Source: Gammaproteobacteria bacterium (lineage in GTDB: Bacteria; Gemmatimonadota; Gemmatimonadetes; Longimicrobiales; Gaopeijiaceae). Taken from it: DNA of 64,000 bases. Position 1 is the stretch's first letter. Every line of letters begins with the position of its first letter. The position numbers and the translations under genes were made by a program. Shown piece after piece: positions 7,143 to 15,874 of this stretch. The notes below the pieces were generated by a model that had not been told where the DNA came from, searched no databases, and saw only the letters and a program-made list of their open reading frames with translations. Location: NCBI GenBank assembly GCA_028820325.1, contig JAPPJO010000082.1, positions 54,885-118,884 of the forward strand, given 5' to 3'.

Positions 7143-8198
7143 CTACCTGAACTCCTCCATCAGCGCGTCCATCTGCTCGCTGCCGGGGCAGAGGTCCTCG
7201 TGGGACAGCTCGGCGAGCGGCGTGGGCGTGGTCGCGTTGTCGTCGTGCATGTCCTCGCCGCCGGGGTCAAGGTAGAGGAGCCCCGTCACCACCTCGCCCC
7301 GGTTCTGCAGCGATCGGTAGTGCTCGTAGGCGGACAGGCGGTCGGTGGGGTCGTAGTCCTCGGGGACCTTGCGGAAGCGCACCATGCTGCCGTCGTGCAT
7401 GGTGATGGAGGTGCGGCTCCCCTTCTCGTACGAGGCCGAGATCTCCGAGCGGATGGGCACGAAGTCCACCGGCACCAGCTCGTGTCCGTGGTGGCGGGTG
7501 TAGAGGTAGCTCTTCGTCGACCCGACGTGGTCGTTGAAGGTGACGCACGGCGAGATCACGTCCAGGAAGGCGAATCCCTTGTGCATCAGCCCGGCCTTCA
7601 GCAGTGGGAGGAGCTGCTGCTTGTCGCCCGAGAAGCCGCGCGCGACGAAGGTGGCCCCCAGTGTGAGCGCCAGCGCCACCGGGTCAATGGGCTCGCTCTT
7701 GTTGGGCACGCCGCGCTTGGAGCGCGAGCCCACGTCGGCGGAAGCCGAGAACTGCCCCTTGGTGAGCCCGTAGACGCCGTTGTTCTCCAGCACGTACAGG
7801 ATGTTGACGTTGCGGCGGATGGCGTGGCAGAACTGGCCCAGGCCGATGGAGAGCGAGTCGCCGTCGCCGGAAATGCCGATGTAGTAGAGGTCCTTGTTGG
7901 CCGCGTTGGCCCCGGTCGCGAGGGCGGGCATGCGCCCGTGCACCCCGTTGAACCCGTGCGCCTCGTTCACGAAGTACGCGGGCGTCTTGGCCGAGCAGCC
8001 GATGCCGCTCATCTTGGCGATGCGGTGCGGCGGGATGGAGAGTTCGTAGAAGGCCTGGATGACCGCGGCGGTGACCGAGTCGTGGCCGCACCCCGCGCAC
8101 AGGGTCGAGATCGTGCCCTCGTAGTCCCGCATGTGCAGGCCGAGGTCGTTGGCGCCCAGGCCCGGATGCCGGACCGCGGGCTTGGCGATATAGGTCAT
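7143..8198 (-). CDS. 2-oxoacid:ferredoxin oxidoreductase, beta subunit
   Basis: A 351-residue thiamine-diphosphate-binding subunit. It has the CAGCGHDSV cluster-ligand motif near residue 35, GIGCSAKTP, the ThDP/Mg2+ motif GISGDGDSLSIG (about 108-120) with downstream LENNGVYGLTKGQ, and the ending typical of KorB/VorB-like subunits. With the alpha subunit it oxidatively decarboxylates a 2-oxoacid (2-oxoglutarate or similar) to an acyl-CoA while reducing ferredoxin, or runs in reverse. The start overlaps the alpha-subunit stop by 4 nt (ATGA), so the two are translationally coupled. Third gene of a three-gene minus-strand operon. The exact substrate cannot be fixed by eye. Confidence 0.9.
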   Translation of the reverse strand: MTYIAKPAVRHPGLGANDLGLHMRDYEGTISTLCAGCGHDSVTAAVIQAFYELSIPPHRIAKMSGIGCSAKTPAYFVNEAHGFNGVHGRMPALATGANAANKDLYYIGISGDGDSLSIGLGQFCHAIRRNVNILYVLENNGVYGLTKGQFSASADVGSRSKRGVPNKSEPIDPVALALTLGATFVARGFSGDKQQLLPLLKAGLMHKGFAFLDVISPCVTFNDHVGSTKSYLYTRHHGHELVPVDFVPIRSEISASYEKGSRTSITMHDGSMVRFRKVPEDYDPTDRLSAYEHYRSLQNRGEVVTGLLYLDPGGEDMHDDNATTPTPLAELSHEDLCPGSEQMDALMEEFR

Positions 8199-10066
8199 GC
8201 CACCGCTCCTTCCGGCCGCTCCGCTGCCGGCCGCACCTTCGTTTCCTCCGGCGCGCGACCCAGGTGTTCGTTCACCTCGCCGGCCACGAAGGCCGCGCTC
8301 ATGGGGAAGCCGCCGTAGTCCAGCACCGAATGCAGCCGGGCCGGATCCACCTCGGTCTCGTTCACCAGCAGCCGTCTCAGCTGCGCGTCCCGGTTCTGCT
8401 CTACCACGATGTTGAGTTCGTGCGCGTCCAGGAACTCGCGTACCAGAGCGTCGAACGGGAAGCCGCGCACGCGCATGTAGTTGACCGGCAGACCCTGTCG
8501 CTCCAGGATGTCTGCCGCCTCACGCACCGCCCCGTCGCACGACCCGATGGTCACTAGCGACATGGTCGCGCCCTCGCGCATGCGCACGGCCGGCGCGGGC
8601 ACCTCGCTCGCGGCGGAGTCGATCTTCCTGCTCAGCCGGTCCATCACCTCGGTGTACTCGTCGGCGTCCTCGGTGTACGTCCCGCGGCTCGTGTGCCCCG
8701 AACCTCGCGTAAAGTACGCCCCCTTGGGGTGCACGCCCGGAAGGGATCGGTACGGAATGCCGTCGCCGTCCACATCCATGTAACGGTAGAATTTCTGGAT
8801 CTTTTCCAGTTCCGCGGCCCCGAGCACCTTGCCGCGGTCGGGCACGAAGCTGTCGTCCCAACGGAGCTTCGGGATCATCCAGTCGTTCATGCCGATGTCC
8901 AGGTCCTGCACCAGGAAGACCGGGCTCTGGAAGCGCTCGGCCAGGTCGAAGGCCTCCACCGCCATCTGGAACGACTCCTCCGGATTGGCCGGGAAGAGGG
9001 CGATGTGCTTGGTGTCGCCGTGCGAGGCGTAGGCCACCGCCGCGATGTCGCCCTGCTGCGTGCGGGTGGGCATGCCCGTCGACGGCCCTACCCGCTGCAC
9101 GTCCACGAAGACCGCCGGGATCTCGGCGTAGTAGGCCAGCCCGATGAACTCGCTCATGAGCGAGACACCGGGGCCGCTGGTGGGGGTGAAGGCGCGCGCG
9201 CCGGCCCAGCCCGCTCCGATGACCACGCCCGCCGCCGCCAGCTCGTCCTCGGCCTGGGCGATGAAGAAGCTGCGCTCGCCGGTCTCGGGATCCTTGCGGA
9301 AGCGCTCGCAGAAGCGCTTGAAGGCGTCCATCAGCGAGGTCGAGGGCGTGATCGGATACCACGCGCCCACCGTCGCCCCGGCGAACACGCAGCCGAGCGC
9401 CGCCGAGGTGTTGCCGTCCATGAGCACGTGGTCCGAGGTCGCGTCCATGGTCTGGAGCCGGATGGGCAGCGGGCAGTCGAAGTGCTCCATCGCGTAGTCG
9501 TAGCCCAGCTCGATCGCCTTGTAGTTCGAGTCGATGAGCTTGGGCTTGGCCGCGAACTTCTCCTGGATCATCCCGCGGATCACGTCCAGATCCATCGACA
9601 GAAGCGCGGCCAGAGCACCCGCGTACGCGATGTTCTTCATCAGGATGCGCACCCGCGCCCCCTTGAATTCGCGCACGCACATCTCCCCCAGGGGAACTCC
9701 GAGGAAGGTGATGTCGTCCCGCAGGAACTCCTTGGCCATGGGCCAGGAGGAGTCGTGCAGGAGGTACCCGCCGGGGCGCACCTCGGCGATGTCGCGCTCG
9801 TAGGTGGCGGGATTCATCGCCACGATGAGGTCGAACTCCGGGGTGCGCGCCGAGTACCCTTCGTGGCTCACCCGGATCTCGTACCAGGTCGGGAGCCCCT
9901 GGATGTTGGAGGGGAAGACGTTCTTGCCGGTGCAGGGGATCCCCATGCGGAAGATCGCCTGCATGATGAGGCCGTTCGCGCTCGCCGAGCCGGTCCCGTT
10001 GACGGTCCCGATCTTGAACGCGAAGTCGTTGGTCCGGTCGGTCTTCTCTAGACGTGGGTCGGACAT
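8195..10066 (-). CDS. 2-oxoacid:ferredoxin oxidoreductase, fused gamma-alpha subunit
   Basis: The ATG at 10066 gives 623 residues and overlaps the upstream flavoprotein gene by 19 nt. The first ~190 residues are the gamma domain (KIGTVNGTGSASANGLIMQ, GKNVFPSNIQGLPTWYEIRVS). The alpha part follows, with DGNTSAALGCVFAGATVGAWYPITPSTSLMD, an AEDELAAAGVVIGAGWAGARAFTPTSGPGVSLM pyrimidine-domain signature, and a C-terminal transketolase-like domain (VTIGSCDGAVREAADIL). This gamma-alpha fusion is standard for two-subunit KOR-type enzymes. It forms the enzyme with the beta subunit encoded directly downstream. No ferredoxin domain is present here; electrons may pass to the Fe-S flavoprotein encoded just upstream. 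Confidence 0.9.
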   Translation of the reverse strand: MSDPRLEKTDRTNDFAFKIGTVNGTGSASANGLIMQAIFRMGIPCTGKNVFPSNIQGLPTWYEIRVSHEGYSARTPEFDLIVAMNPATYERDIAEVRPGGYLLHDSSWPMAKEFLRDDITFLGVPLGEMCVREFKGARVRILMKNIAYAGALAALLSMDLDVIRGMIQEKFAAKPKLIDSNYKAIELGYDYAMEHFDCPLPIRLQTMDATSDHVLMDGNTSAALGCVFAGATVGAWYPITPSTSLMDAFKRFCERFRKDPETGERSFFIAQAEDELAAAGVVIGAGWAGARAFTPTSGPGVSLMSEFIGLAYYAEIPAVFVDVQRVGPSTGMPTRTQQGDIAAVAYASHGDTKHIALFPANPEESFQMAVEAFDLAERFQSPVFLVQDLDIGMNDWMIPKLRWDDSFVPDRGKVLGAAELEKIQKFYRYMDVDGDGIPYRSLPGVHPKGAYFTRGSGHTSRGTYTEDADEYTEVMDRLSRKIDSAASEVPAPAVRMREGATMSLVTIGSCDGAVREAADILERQGLPVNYMRVRGFPFDALVREFLDAHELNIVVEQNRDAQLRRLLVNETEVDPARLHSVLDYGGFPMSAAFVAGEVNEHLGRAPEETKVRPAAERPEGAVA

Positions 10067-11847
10067 GCCGCTTCCTGCCCCGCGTAGGGAATCAACAGTT
10101 CGAACTTGCGCATGTCCCAGGCCGCCGTGGGACAGCGCTCCGCGCACAGGCCGCAGTGGACGCAGAGATCCTCGTCCTTCACCATCACGCGTCCGGTCTG
10201 GGGGAGTCCTTCTGATACCATCAGATCCTGGGTGAGGTTCTCCGCGGGCGCCATCAGGCGCGTCCGGAGATCCTCCTCATCGCCGTTCACGGTGATCGTG
10301 AGGCAGTGCACCGGGCAGATGTCGATGCAGGCGTCGCATTCGATGCACAGCTTGGCCTCGAAGTGGGTCTGGATGTCGCAGTTGAGGCAGCGCTCCACCT
10401 CGCGCGCGGTCTGCTCCGGGTCGAACCCCATCTCCACTTCGATGGACAGCTCCTCGAAGCGGCGCACCAGCTCCACGTGCTTCATCTTCTGGCGCGGCGA
10501 GGGATTGTAGTCGTTGGAGTAGGCCCACTCGTGCATCCCCATCTTGGCGGAGATGAGGTTCTGGTCCTGCGGCGGGCGGTCTTCGGTAAGCGACAGCCCC
10601 TGGCAGTAGTTGTGGATCGAGATGGCGGCCTGGTGGCCGTGCTCCACCGCCCAGATGATGTTCTCCGGCCCCCACGCCGCGTCGCCGCCCACGAAGATCC
10701 CCTCGCGGGTGGTCATGAAGGTGGTGCGGTCGACCTCGGGCATGTCCCAGTGGTTGAACTCGATGCCGATGTCGCGCTCGATCCAGGGGAACGCGTTGTC
10801 CTGGCCGATGGCGAGGATGACGTCGTCGCAGGGGAGGATCTCGGTGTCGTGCACCGTCGCCTTCAGCCGTCCGCTCTCCTCGTCCTTGTGCCAACTGACC
10901 AGCTCGAACTCCATCCCGACCAGCCTGCCGTCTTCCAGCACGAACCGCTTCGGGGAGTAGTTCTCGACGATGTCGACGAGCTCCTCCTCGGCGTCCTCGA
11001 GCTCCCAGGGCGACGCCTTGAAGTAGGGCCGCGACTTGCGCGCCATCACCTTGATGTCTGTGCCGCCGAGGCGCTTCGAGGTGCGGCAGCAGTCCATCGC
11101 CGTGTTGCCGACCCCGATCACCAGCACGCGCTCGCCGATGGCGTCGACGTGCCCGAAGTGCACCGCCTCCAGCCACTCGATGCCGATGTGGATGTTGTCG
11201 GCGGCTTCCTGGCGGCCCGGGATGTTCAGCTCCTTGCCCTTGGGGGCGCCGGTGCCCACGAAGACGGCGTCGTAGCCCTCCTCGAGAAGCTCCTTCATCG
11301 AGTCGATGCGCGTGTTGTAGTGGATCTCGACGCCCATGTCGAGGATCATGTCGATCTCTTCCTCGAGCACCGCGACGGGGAGCCGGAAGGCGGGGATGTT
11401 GGTGCGCATGAGCCCGCCGGAGCGAGGGAGCGCCTCGAAGATCGTGCACTCGTAGCCCAGCGGCATGAGATCGTTGCAGACTGTGAGCGACGCCGGCCCG
11501 CACCCGACCAGGGCGATGTGCTTGCCGTTCTTCACCACCGGTATCTCCGGCAGGCGATTGTCGGTCGGATCGCGCAGGTCGGCCGCAACCCGCTTCAGGC
11601 GGCAGATGGCGACCGGTTTGCCGTCCACGCGGGTGCGCCGGCAGGCGGGCTCGCAGGGACGGTCGCAGGTGCGGCCCAGGATCCCCGGGAAGACGTTCGA
11701 GGACCGGTTCAGCCAGAACGAGTCCGTGTAGCGGCCGTTGGCGATGAGCCGGATGTACTCGGGCACGTTGGTGTGGGCCGGACAGCCCCACTGGCAGTCC
11801 ACCACCTTGTGGTAGTAGTCGGGGTTGCTGACGTCCGTGGGTTGCAT
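10048..11847 (-). CDS. GltD-like FAD/NAD(P) oxidoreductase with C-terminal 2x[4Fe-4S] domain
   Basis: A 599-residue flavoprotein of the glutamate-synthase small-chain family. The N-terminus has the Fe-S/adaptor region (VVDCQWGCPAHTNVPEYI, GRTCDRPCEPACRR). Two Rossmann motifs follow: FAD (IALVGCGPASLTVCNDL, about 110-126) and NAD(P) (VLVIGVGNTAMDCCRTSKRLGG). The C-terminal third adds ferredoxin-like clusters, CIECDACIDICPVHCL and CVHCGLCAERCPTAAW. As first gene of the operon with the 2-oxoacid oxidoreductase subunits, it is a good candidate to exchange electrons between ferredoxin and NAD(P)H for that enzyme; this is inferred from context. Related proteins are also annotated as 'FAD-dependent oxidoreductase' or NfnB-like. 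Confidence 0.85.
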   Translation of the reverse strand: MQPTDVSNPDYYHKVVDCQWGCPAHTNVPEYIRLIANGRYTDSFWLNRSSNVFPGILGRTCDRPCEPACRRTRVDGKPVAICRLKRVAADLRDPTDNRLPEIPVVKNGKHIALVGCGPASLTVCNDLMPLGYECTIFEALPRSGGLMRTNIPAFRLPVAVLEEEIDMILDMGVEIHYNTRIDSMKELLEEGYDAVFVGTGAPKGKELNIPGRQEAADNIHIGIEWLEAVHFGHVDAIGERVLVIGVGNTAMDCCRTSKRLGGTDIKVMARKSRPYFKASPWELEDAEEELVDIVENYSPKRFVLEDGRLVGMEFELVSWHKDEESGRLKATVHDTEILPCDDVILAIGQDNAFPWIERDIGIEFNHWDMPEVDRTTFMTTREGIFVGGDAAWGPENIIWAVEHGHQAAISIHNYCQGLSLTEDRPPQDQNLISAKMGMHEWAYSNDYNPSPRQKMKHVELVRRFEELSIEVEMGFDPEQTAREVERCLNCDIQTHFEAKLCIECDACIDICPVHCLTITVNGDEEDLRTRLMAPAENLTQDLMVSEGLPQTGRVMVKDEDLCVHCGLCAERCPTAAWDMRKFELLIPYAGQEAACPTHV

Positions 11848-12152
11848 CAGTCCTTGGCCGTGTACCCTTGGGAACGCATGCGGCTCGCGGAGTTGGCGTC
11901 AGCGCGGACAGGCGCCGAGGCAGCCGGAGACGAGGCGGAAGCGGGGGAGGGGCCGAGTGTTGGTCACGAAAACGGCTTGTCTGGGTACGACCCCGTCTGT
12001 GGCTGGGCCGGAAGGCCCGTTGGCGCTGGGGGTCGCATCCGACCCCGAGTGTTCCCAATGATGTACCAGAACGCCTTCGATGGCAAGATTTTGGGGACGC
12101 TGCGCGTCCCGTTACCAATTCACGGTCAAACCGAAACGGAGGGCGGTGACCC
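11848..12152. other. 305-bp divergent intergenic region with three hairpins
   Basis: Separates the minus-strand oxidoreductase operon from the plus-strand NRAMP-like gene. It holds no credible gene. In the half nearest the NRAMP-like gene there are three perfect stem-loops: GGGCC-GGAA-GGCCC (12005-12018), GGGGTCG-CATC-CGACCCC (12029-12046) and GGGACGC-TGC-GCGTCCC (12094-12110). None is followed by a T-run on either strand. They could form a structured leader of the plus-strand transcript, or mark protein-binding sites. No known riboswitch class was recognised. GGAGGG at 12138-12143 is the ribosome-binding site for the TTG at 12153. Confidence 0.4.
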
Positions 12153-13625
12153 TTGCCTGAACGACAGACCCCCGAATCCCGGACCGGCCTGGCCCCCTTC
12201 CGGAGCGCCGAGCTGCCGGTCCCGCCCCGGCCCCGGGGACTGGCCTGGATCGGGGTCGTGGGCCCCGGAGTGATCGTGCTGGGCGCCTCCATCGGGGGCG
12301 GGGAGTTTCTGCTGGGCCCATCCGCCTTCGTCCGCTACGGGCTGGTGCTGCTCTGGGTGACAGCGGTCGCCACCTTCCTCCAGACCGTGTTCAACACCGA
12401 ACTCATGCGCTGGACGATCGCCACCGGCGAGCCCGTCTTCACCGGGTTCATGCGCACGCGGCCGGCGGCGCCGTTCTGGGCCGTGGTCTACGCGCTGCTG
12501 TACTTCCTGCAGCTTGGGTGGCCGGCCTGGGCGGGCACGGCGGCGGGCGCGGTGTTCTTCCTGGTGTTCCGCGACCTGGCCGGGCCGGAGAACGCCGGAC
12601 TGGTGCATGCCTTCGGGGTGGGGACGTTCGTCCTGTGCGTCGCCATCCTGCTCTTCGGACGGCGCATCGAACGCACGCTGGAGATCCTGAACTGGATCCT
12701 GGTAGTGGCGATCCTCGGGACCTTCCTGGTGCTGGCGCTCATGTTCGTGGCCCCGGAGACCTGGGTCGCGGGGGCGGCGGGGCTGGTGGGATACGACCCG
12801 GCGCAGGGGGCGTTTCGCTTCATTCCGGCGGGCGCCGACTTCTTCCTGATCGGGGCCTTCGCGGCCTACTCGGGTGCGGGCGGGATGACCAATCTGACCC
12901 TCTCCAACTGGGCGCGCGACAAGGGGTACGGGATGGGCAGCGTGGTGGGCTACATCCCGGCCGCCGTGGGCGGCAAGCAGGTGCGCCTCGCCCCGACCGG
13001 CTACATCTTCGACCCCACCGCGGAGGCGATGGGCCGGTGGCGGGGGTGGTGGCGCATCGTGCGCGCCGACCAGTGGGGCATCTATTTCACCGGCGCGCTG
13101 CTCGGGATGATCCTGCCCGCCGTGCTCTACGTGACCTTCATCGAGGCCGGCACCGACATCCGCGGCCTGTCGGTGGCGGCGGCGCTGGCCGACGCCATGG
13201 CCACCCGGGCGGGCGCGCTCTTCGGGGGCATCATCGCCCTCATGGGCGTCTGGATCCTCTTCAAGACCCAACTGGACATCGTCGACGGAATGACGCGCGC
13301 CATCACCGACATCCTGTGGACGGGCTCCCGGCGCGTGCGGCGCTGGCGCGGGGGGGACGTGCGCTTCGTCTACTACACGGTGCTCGTCGGGATCGCCGGA
13401 TGGGGGATCATCGGCCTCGGACTGGCGCAGCCGATCGTGCTGCTGCAACTGGGCGCCAACATGGCCGGCATCGTGTTCGTCATCTCCTCGCTTCACCTTC
13501 TTTACATCAACACGCGCTTCCTTCCGAAGGAGATACGCCCGCCGATGTGGCGGAGGGTGGCGCTGGTCGCCACGTCGGTGTTCTACGGGGCGTTCGTGGT
13601 GCTCTGGCTGAGCGGGCTTTTCTAA
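12153..13625 (+). CDS. Divergent NRAMP-family transporter
   Basis: A 490-residue polytopic membrane protein with a TTG start 9 nt after GGAGGG. Hydrophobicity pattern, the opening WIGVVGPGVIVLGASIGGGE (about 32-51) and the LeuT-type layout point to the NRAMP superfamily. However, the metal-binding signature of true Mn2+/Fe2+ transporters (D-P-G-N in TM1, M-P-H in TM6) is replaced by I-G-G-G-E and, around residues 230-247, by AFAAYSGAGGMTN. It therefore belongs to one of the divergent NRAMP-related groups, and Mn/Fe transport should not be assumed. The upstream region can fold into several hairpins. The next gene starts 4 bp after the stop. Confidence 0.72.
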   Translation: MPERQTPESRTGLAPFRSAELPVPPRPRGLAWIGVVGPGVIVLGASIGGGEFLLGPSAFVRYGLVLLWVTAVATFLQTVFNTELMRWTIATGEPVFTGFMRTRPAAPFWAVVYALLYFLQLGWPAWAGTAAGAVFFLVFRDLAGPENAGLVHAFGVGTFVLCVAILLFGRRIERTLEILNWILVVAILGTFLVLALMFVAPETWVAGAAGLVGYDPAQGAFRFIPAGADFFLIGAFAAYSGAGGMTNLTLSNWARDKGYGMGSVVGYIPAAVGGKQVRLAPTGYIFDPTAEAMGRWRGWWRIVRADQWGIYFTGALLGMILPAVLYVTFIEAGTDIRGLSVAAALADAMATRAGALFGGIIALMGVWILFKTQLDIVDGMTRAITDILWTGSRRVRRWRGGDVRFVYYTVLVGIAGWGIIGLGLAQPIVLLQLGANMAGIVFVISSLHLLYINTRFLPKEIRPPMWRRVALVATSVFYGAFVVLWLSGLF

Positions 13626-13629
13626 GGCG

Positions 13630-14772
13630 ATGGCCGACGACGGCAGGTCCTCCCTGCGGGTCGGCGCGCGCGCCGAAGTCCTGGTCGACTCCGAAGCCGT
13701 GTGGGCGGCCGTTCAGGCCGATCTCGCCGCGGCGCGCCAGTACGCCTTCATCCAGACCTACTCGTTCGAGGGCGATTGGGTGGGGACGGCGCTCTCGGAC
13801 GCCCTGCTCGCCGCGCGCGCGCCGGACCGCCGGCTGCTCGTCGACTCCTATACGCGCGCCAACCAGAACGACCGCTGGATCGCGCTTCCCGGAACGCTTT
13901 TCGATCGCGGGTTTCGGGCGGAGGTGCGCAACACCGGGCGACTGGTGCGCCTGCTGCGGTCCGAGGGCGTGGGCGTCCGCTTCGGCCGCCCCTTCGGGAT
14001 GCTCGGGCAGCGCTTCCTCAACCGCGACCACAAGAAGGTCATCCTCTTCGACGACCGCGTGTCCTACATCGGGGGCATCAACTTCTCCGAGCACAACTTC
14101 GCGTGGCACGATCTCATGGTGCGGGTCGAGGATGCGGATGTGGCGCGCTTTCTCAGGCGGGACTTCCAGTCCTCGTGGGAGGGGAGTTCGCGGTATGCGC
14201 GGGCATCCTTTCCAGGGCCGGAGCTGGACCTTCATCTGCTGCCGGGTGAAGGCAACCGCGCGGCCTATCGCGACCTACTCGGGCTCATCGATGGCGCCAG
14301 GCGCTCGATTGACGTCATCAGCCCCTATCTGAGCCCGCCCTTCACGGATCATCTGGCGGCTGCCGCGGCGCGTGGCGTCCGGGTCCGGATCGTGACCCCG
14401 CGCTCGAACAACAAGGCCTATCTGCAGAAGTATCTGCTGGCGATGGCGGAGCGGGCCGGCTTCGAGGTCTGGCTGTTCGAGGGTGGCATGATCCACATGA
14501 AGTGCATGCTGATCGACGACGGCATGCTGGTCACCGGGTCCTCCAACTTCGACCTGATGAGCTACAACGGGTTCCTGGCCGAGATCGTCGCGGTTTTCCG
14601 GTCAACGGAGGTCGTCGCAGCGTTCCGGCGCCGGGTCCTGGAGCCGGATCTGAGGGCTTCGCGGCGGTTCGAGGACGATGGCGGTGCCGGAGGGGGACGG
14701 CTGGGGAGAGCGCTGCGCGCGATGCCGATCCGGGTCGCGAAACGGGTGGCGAGAGTGCTCGGTCCCGGGTGA
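13630..14772 (+). CDS. Phospholipase D-family protein, cardiolipin-synthase-like
   Basis: A 380-residue protein with two HKD catalytic motifs: HKKVILFD (H134, K136, D141) and HMKCMLID (H289, K291, D296), followed respectively by GGINFSEHN and TGSSNFD, the usual downstream Asn/Ser signatures. This arrangement is that of bacterial cardiolipin synthases and related phosphatidyltransferases, which join two phosphatidylglycerols or transfer phosphatidyl groups at the inner membrane. Unlike ClsA it lacks N-terminal transmembrane helices, resembling ClsB-type or soluble members. It starts 4 bp after the NRAMP-like gene and is likely co-transcribed. Confidence 0.85.
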   Translation: MADDGRSSLRVGARAEVLVDSEAVWAAVQADLAAARQYAFIQTYSFEGDWVGTALSDALLAARAPDRRLLVDSYTRANQNDRWIALPGTLFDRGFRAEVRNTGRLVRLLRSEGVGVRFGRPFGMLGQRFLNRDHKKVILFDDRVSYIGGINFSEHNFAWHDLMVRVEDADVARFLRRDFQSSWEGSSRYARASFPGPELDLHLLPGEGNRAAYRDLLGLIDGARRSIDVISPYLSPPFTDHLAAAAARGVRVRIVTPRSNNKAYLQKYLLAMAERAGFEVWLFEGGMIHMKCMLIDDGMLVTGSSNFDLMSYNGFLAEIVAVFRSTEVVAAFRRRVLEPDLRASRRFEDDGGAGGGRLGRALRAMPIRVAKRVARVLGPG

Positions 14773-14840
14773 GGGCACTGCGTCCCGGCGCGGCCGCGTG
14801 CTGACGATGTTGGCCCGCGTCAAAATGGGGCCAGGACGGC

Positions 14841-15689
14841 TCAGCCGCGCTCCACCGGACGGTCGGGATCCGTGACCCATTGGCTCCACGAACCCGCGTA
14901 GAGCCGCCCGCCGCCGAGCCCGGCGTGTTCCATGGCGAGCAGGTTGTGGCAGGCGGTGACGCCGGAACCGCAGTACGACACCGAATGCTCCGGAGGCGTG
15001 TCGCCGAGGATGGCCCGGAAGCGTTGGCGGAGCTCCTCGCGCGACTTGAAGGTGCCGTCCGCGGAAAGGTTTTCCTCGAAGGCCGCGCACACCGCTCCCG
15101 GGATGTGGCCCGCCACCGGGTCCAGCGGTTCGACCTCGCCGCGGTAGCGCTCTCCGGCGCGTGCGTCGATTAGGGGGGTGGAGGCGTCTCCGAGGCTGCC
15201 GAGCACGTCGGCCGCCGGGACGACGCGCTCGGGCCGCGGCGCGGCCGAGAAGACCCGCGCCGGCCGCGCGGCCACCTCGGCCGTGGTCGGCCGCCCCTCG
15301 GCGCACCAGCGCTGCCAGCCGCCGTCGAGCAGGGCGGCCGCGTCGTGGCCGACCCAGCCGAGCATCCACCAGAGCCGCCCCGCCATCGCGCCTCCCATGT
15401 CGTCGTAGGCCACGACCTGCACCCGCCCGTCGACGCCCCAGGCGCCGAGCGTGCTCGCGAAGTCGGCGGCCGCCGGAAGCGGGTGGCGGCCGGTCGTGCC
15501 CGGGACGATGGGACCGGAGAGGTCTTCCTCCAAGTGGGCGTAGGCGGCGCCCGGAATGTGCGCCGATGCGTACTCGCGCCGGCCATGTTCGGCGTCGGCC
15601 AGGGAAAAGCGGCAGTCGACGATCACCCAGTCGGGATCGTCGAGGTGTGCGAACACTTCTTTCGGGGTCACAAGCGTGGTGAAGGACAT
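14841..15689 (-). CDS. sseA: 3-mercaptopyruvate/thiosulfate sulfurtransferase
   Basis: A 282-residue protein with two rhodanese domains. The first (residues ~8-125) is the non-catalytic fold with WVIVDCRFSL and HIPGA. The second (~155-275) carries HIPGAVCAAFEENL and the active-site loop CGSGVTA with Cys240. A C-G-S-G-V-T loop is typical of 3-mercaptopyruvate sulfurtransferases, whereas true rhodaneses have C-R-K/R-G-V-T, so mercaptopyruvate is the more likely sulfur donor. Converges on the cardiolipin-synthase-like gene and is divergent from copA. Confidence 0.88.
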   Translation of the reverse strand: MSFTTLVTPKEVFAHLDDPDWVIVDCRFSLADAEHGRREYASAHIPGAAYAHLEEDLSGPIVPGTTGRHPLPAAADFASTLGAWGVDGRVQVVAYDDMGGAMAGRLWWMLGWVGHDAAALLDGGWQRWCAEGRPTTAEVAARPARVFSAAPRPERVVPAADVLGSLGDASTPLIDARAGERYRGEVEPLDPVAGHIPGAVCAAFEENLSADGTFKSREELRQRFRAILGDTPPEHSVSYCGSGVTACHNLLAMEHAGLGGGRLYAGSWSQWVTDPDRPVERG

Positions 15690-15753
15690 ATCGGCGTGAT
15701 CGGGGTAGGGAGGGTGAGCATCGGGATTCGCTTGTTCCGGATCCCTGTGAAAA

Positions 15754-15765
15754 GTTCACGTGAAC
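15754..15765. promoter_or_regulatory. Perfect 12-bp palindrome between sseA and copA
   Basis: GTTCACGTGAAC is a perfect palindrome in the 185-bp divergent gap between the sulfurtransferase and the copper ATPase genes, 110 bp before the copA start. Position and symmetry suit a dimeric repressor or activator, possibly metal-responsive, but I cannot match it to a known regulator. Confidence 0.35.
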
Positions 15766-15874
15766 ATTCTCGGTCTTCGCGCGCCAGCAGTCCATCCACG
15801 GGCGGCCAGACCAGCGCGCCAAGTGGAAGAGACTGTAAGTAGTCGCAAACAGACCGCCGACCACGAGGTGACTC

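Noticed and set aside
8693..10051. 452-codon plus-strand open frame
   Set aside because: Antisense to the KOR alpha gene; no family features.
10306..12273. 655-codon plus-strand open frame
   Set aside because: Shadow of the GltD-like gene on the opposite strand, whose motifs are unmistakable.
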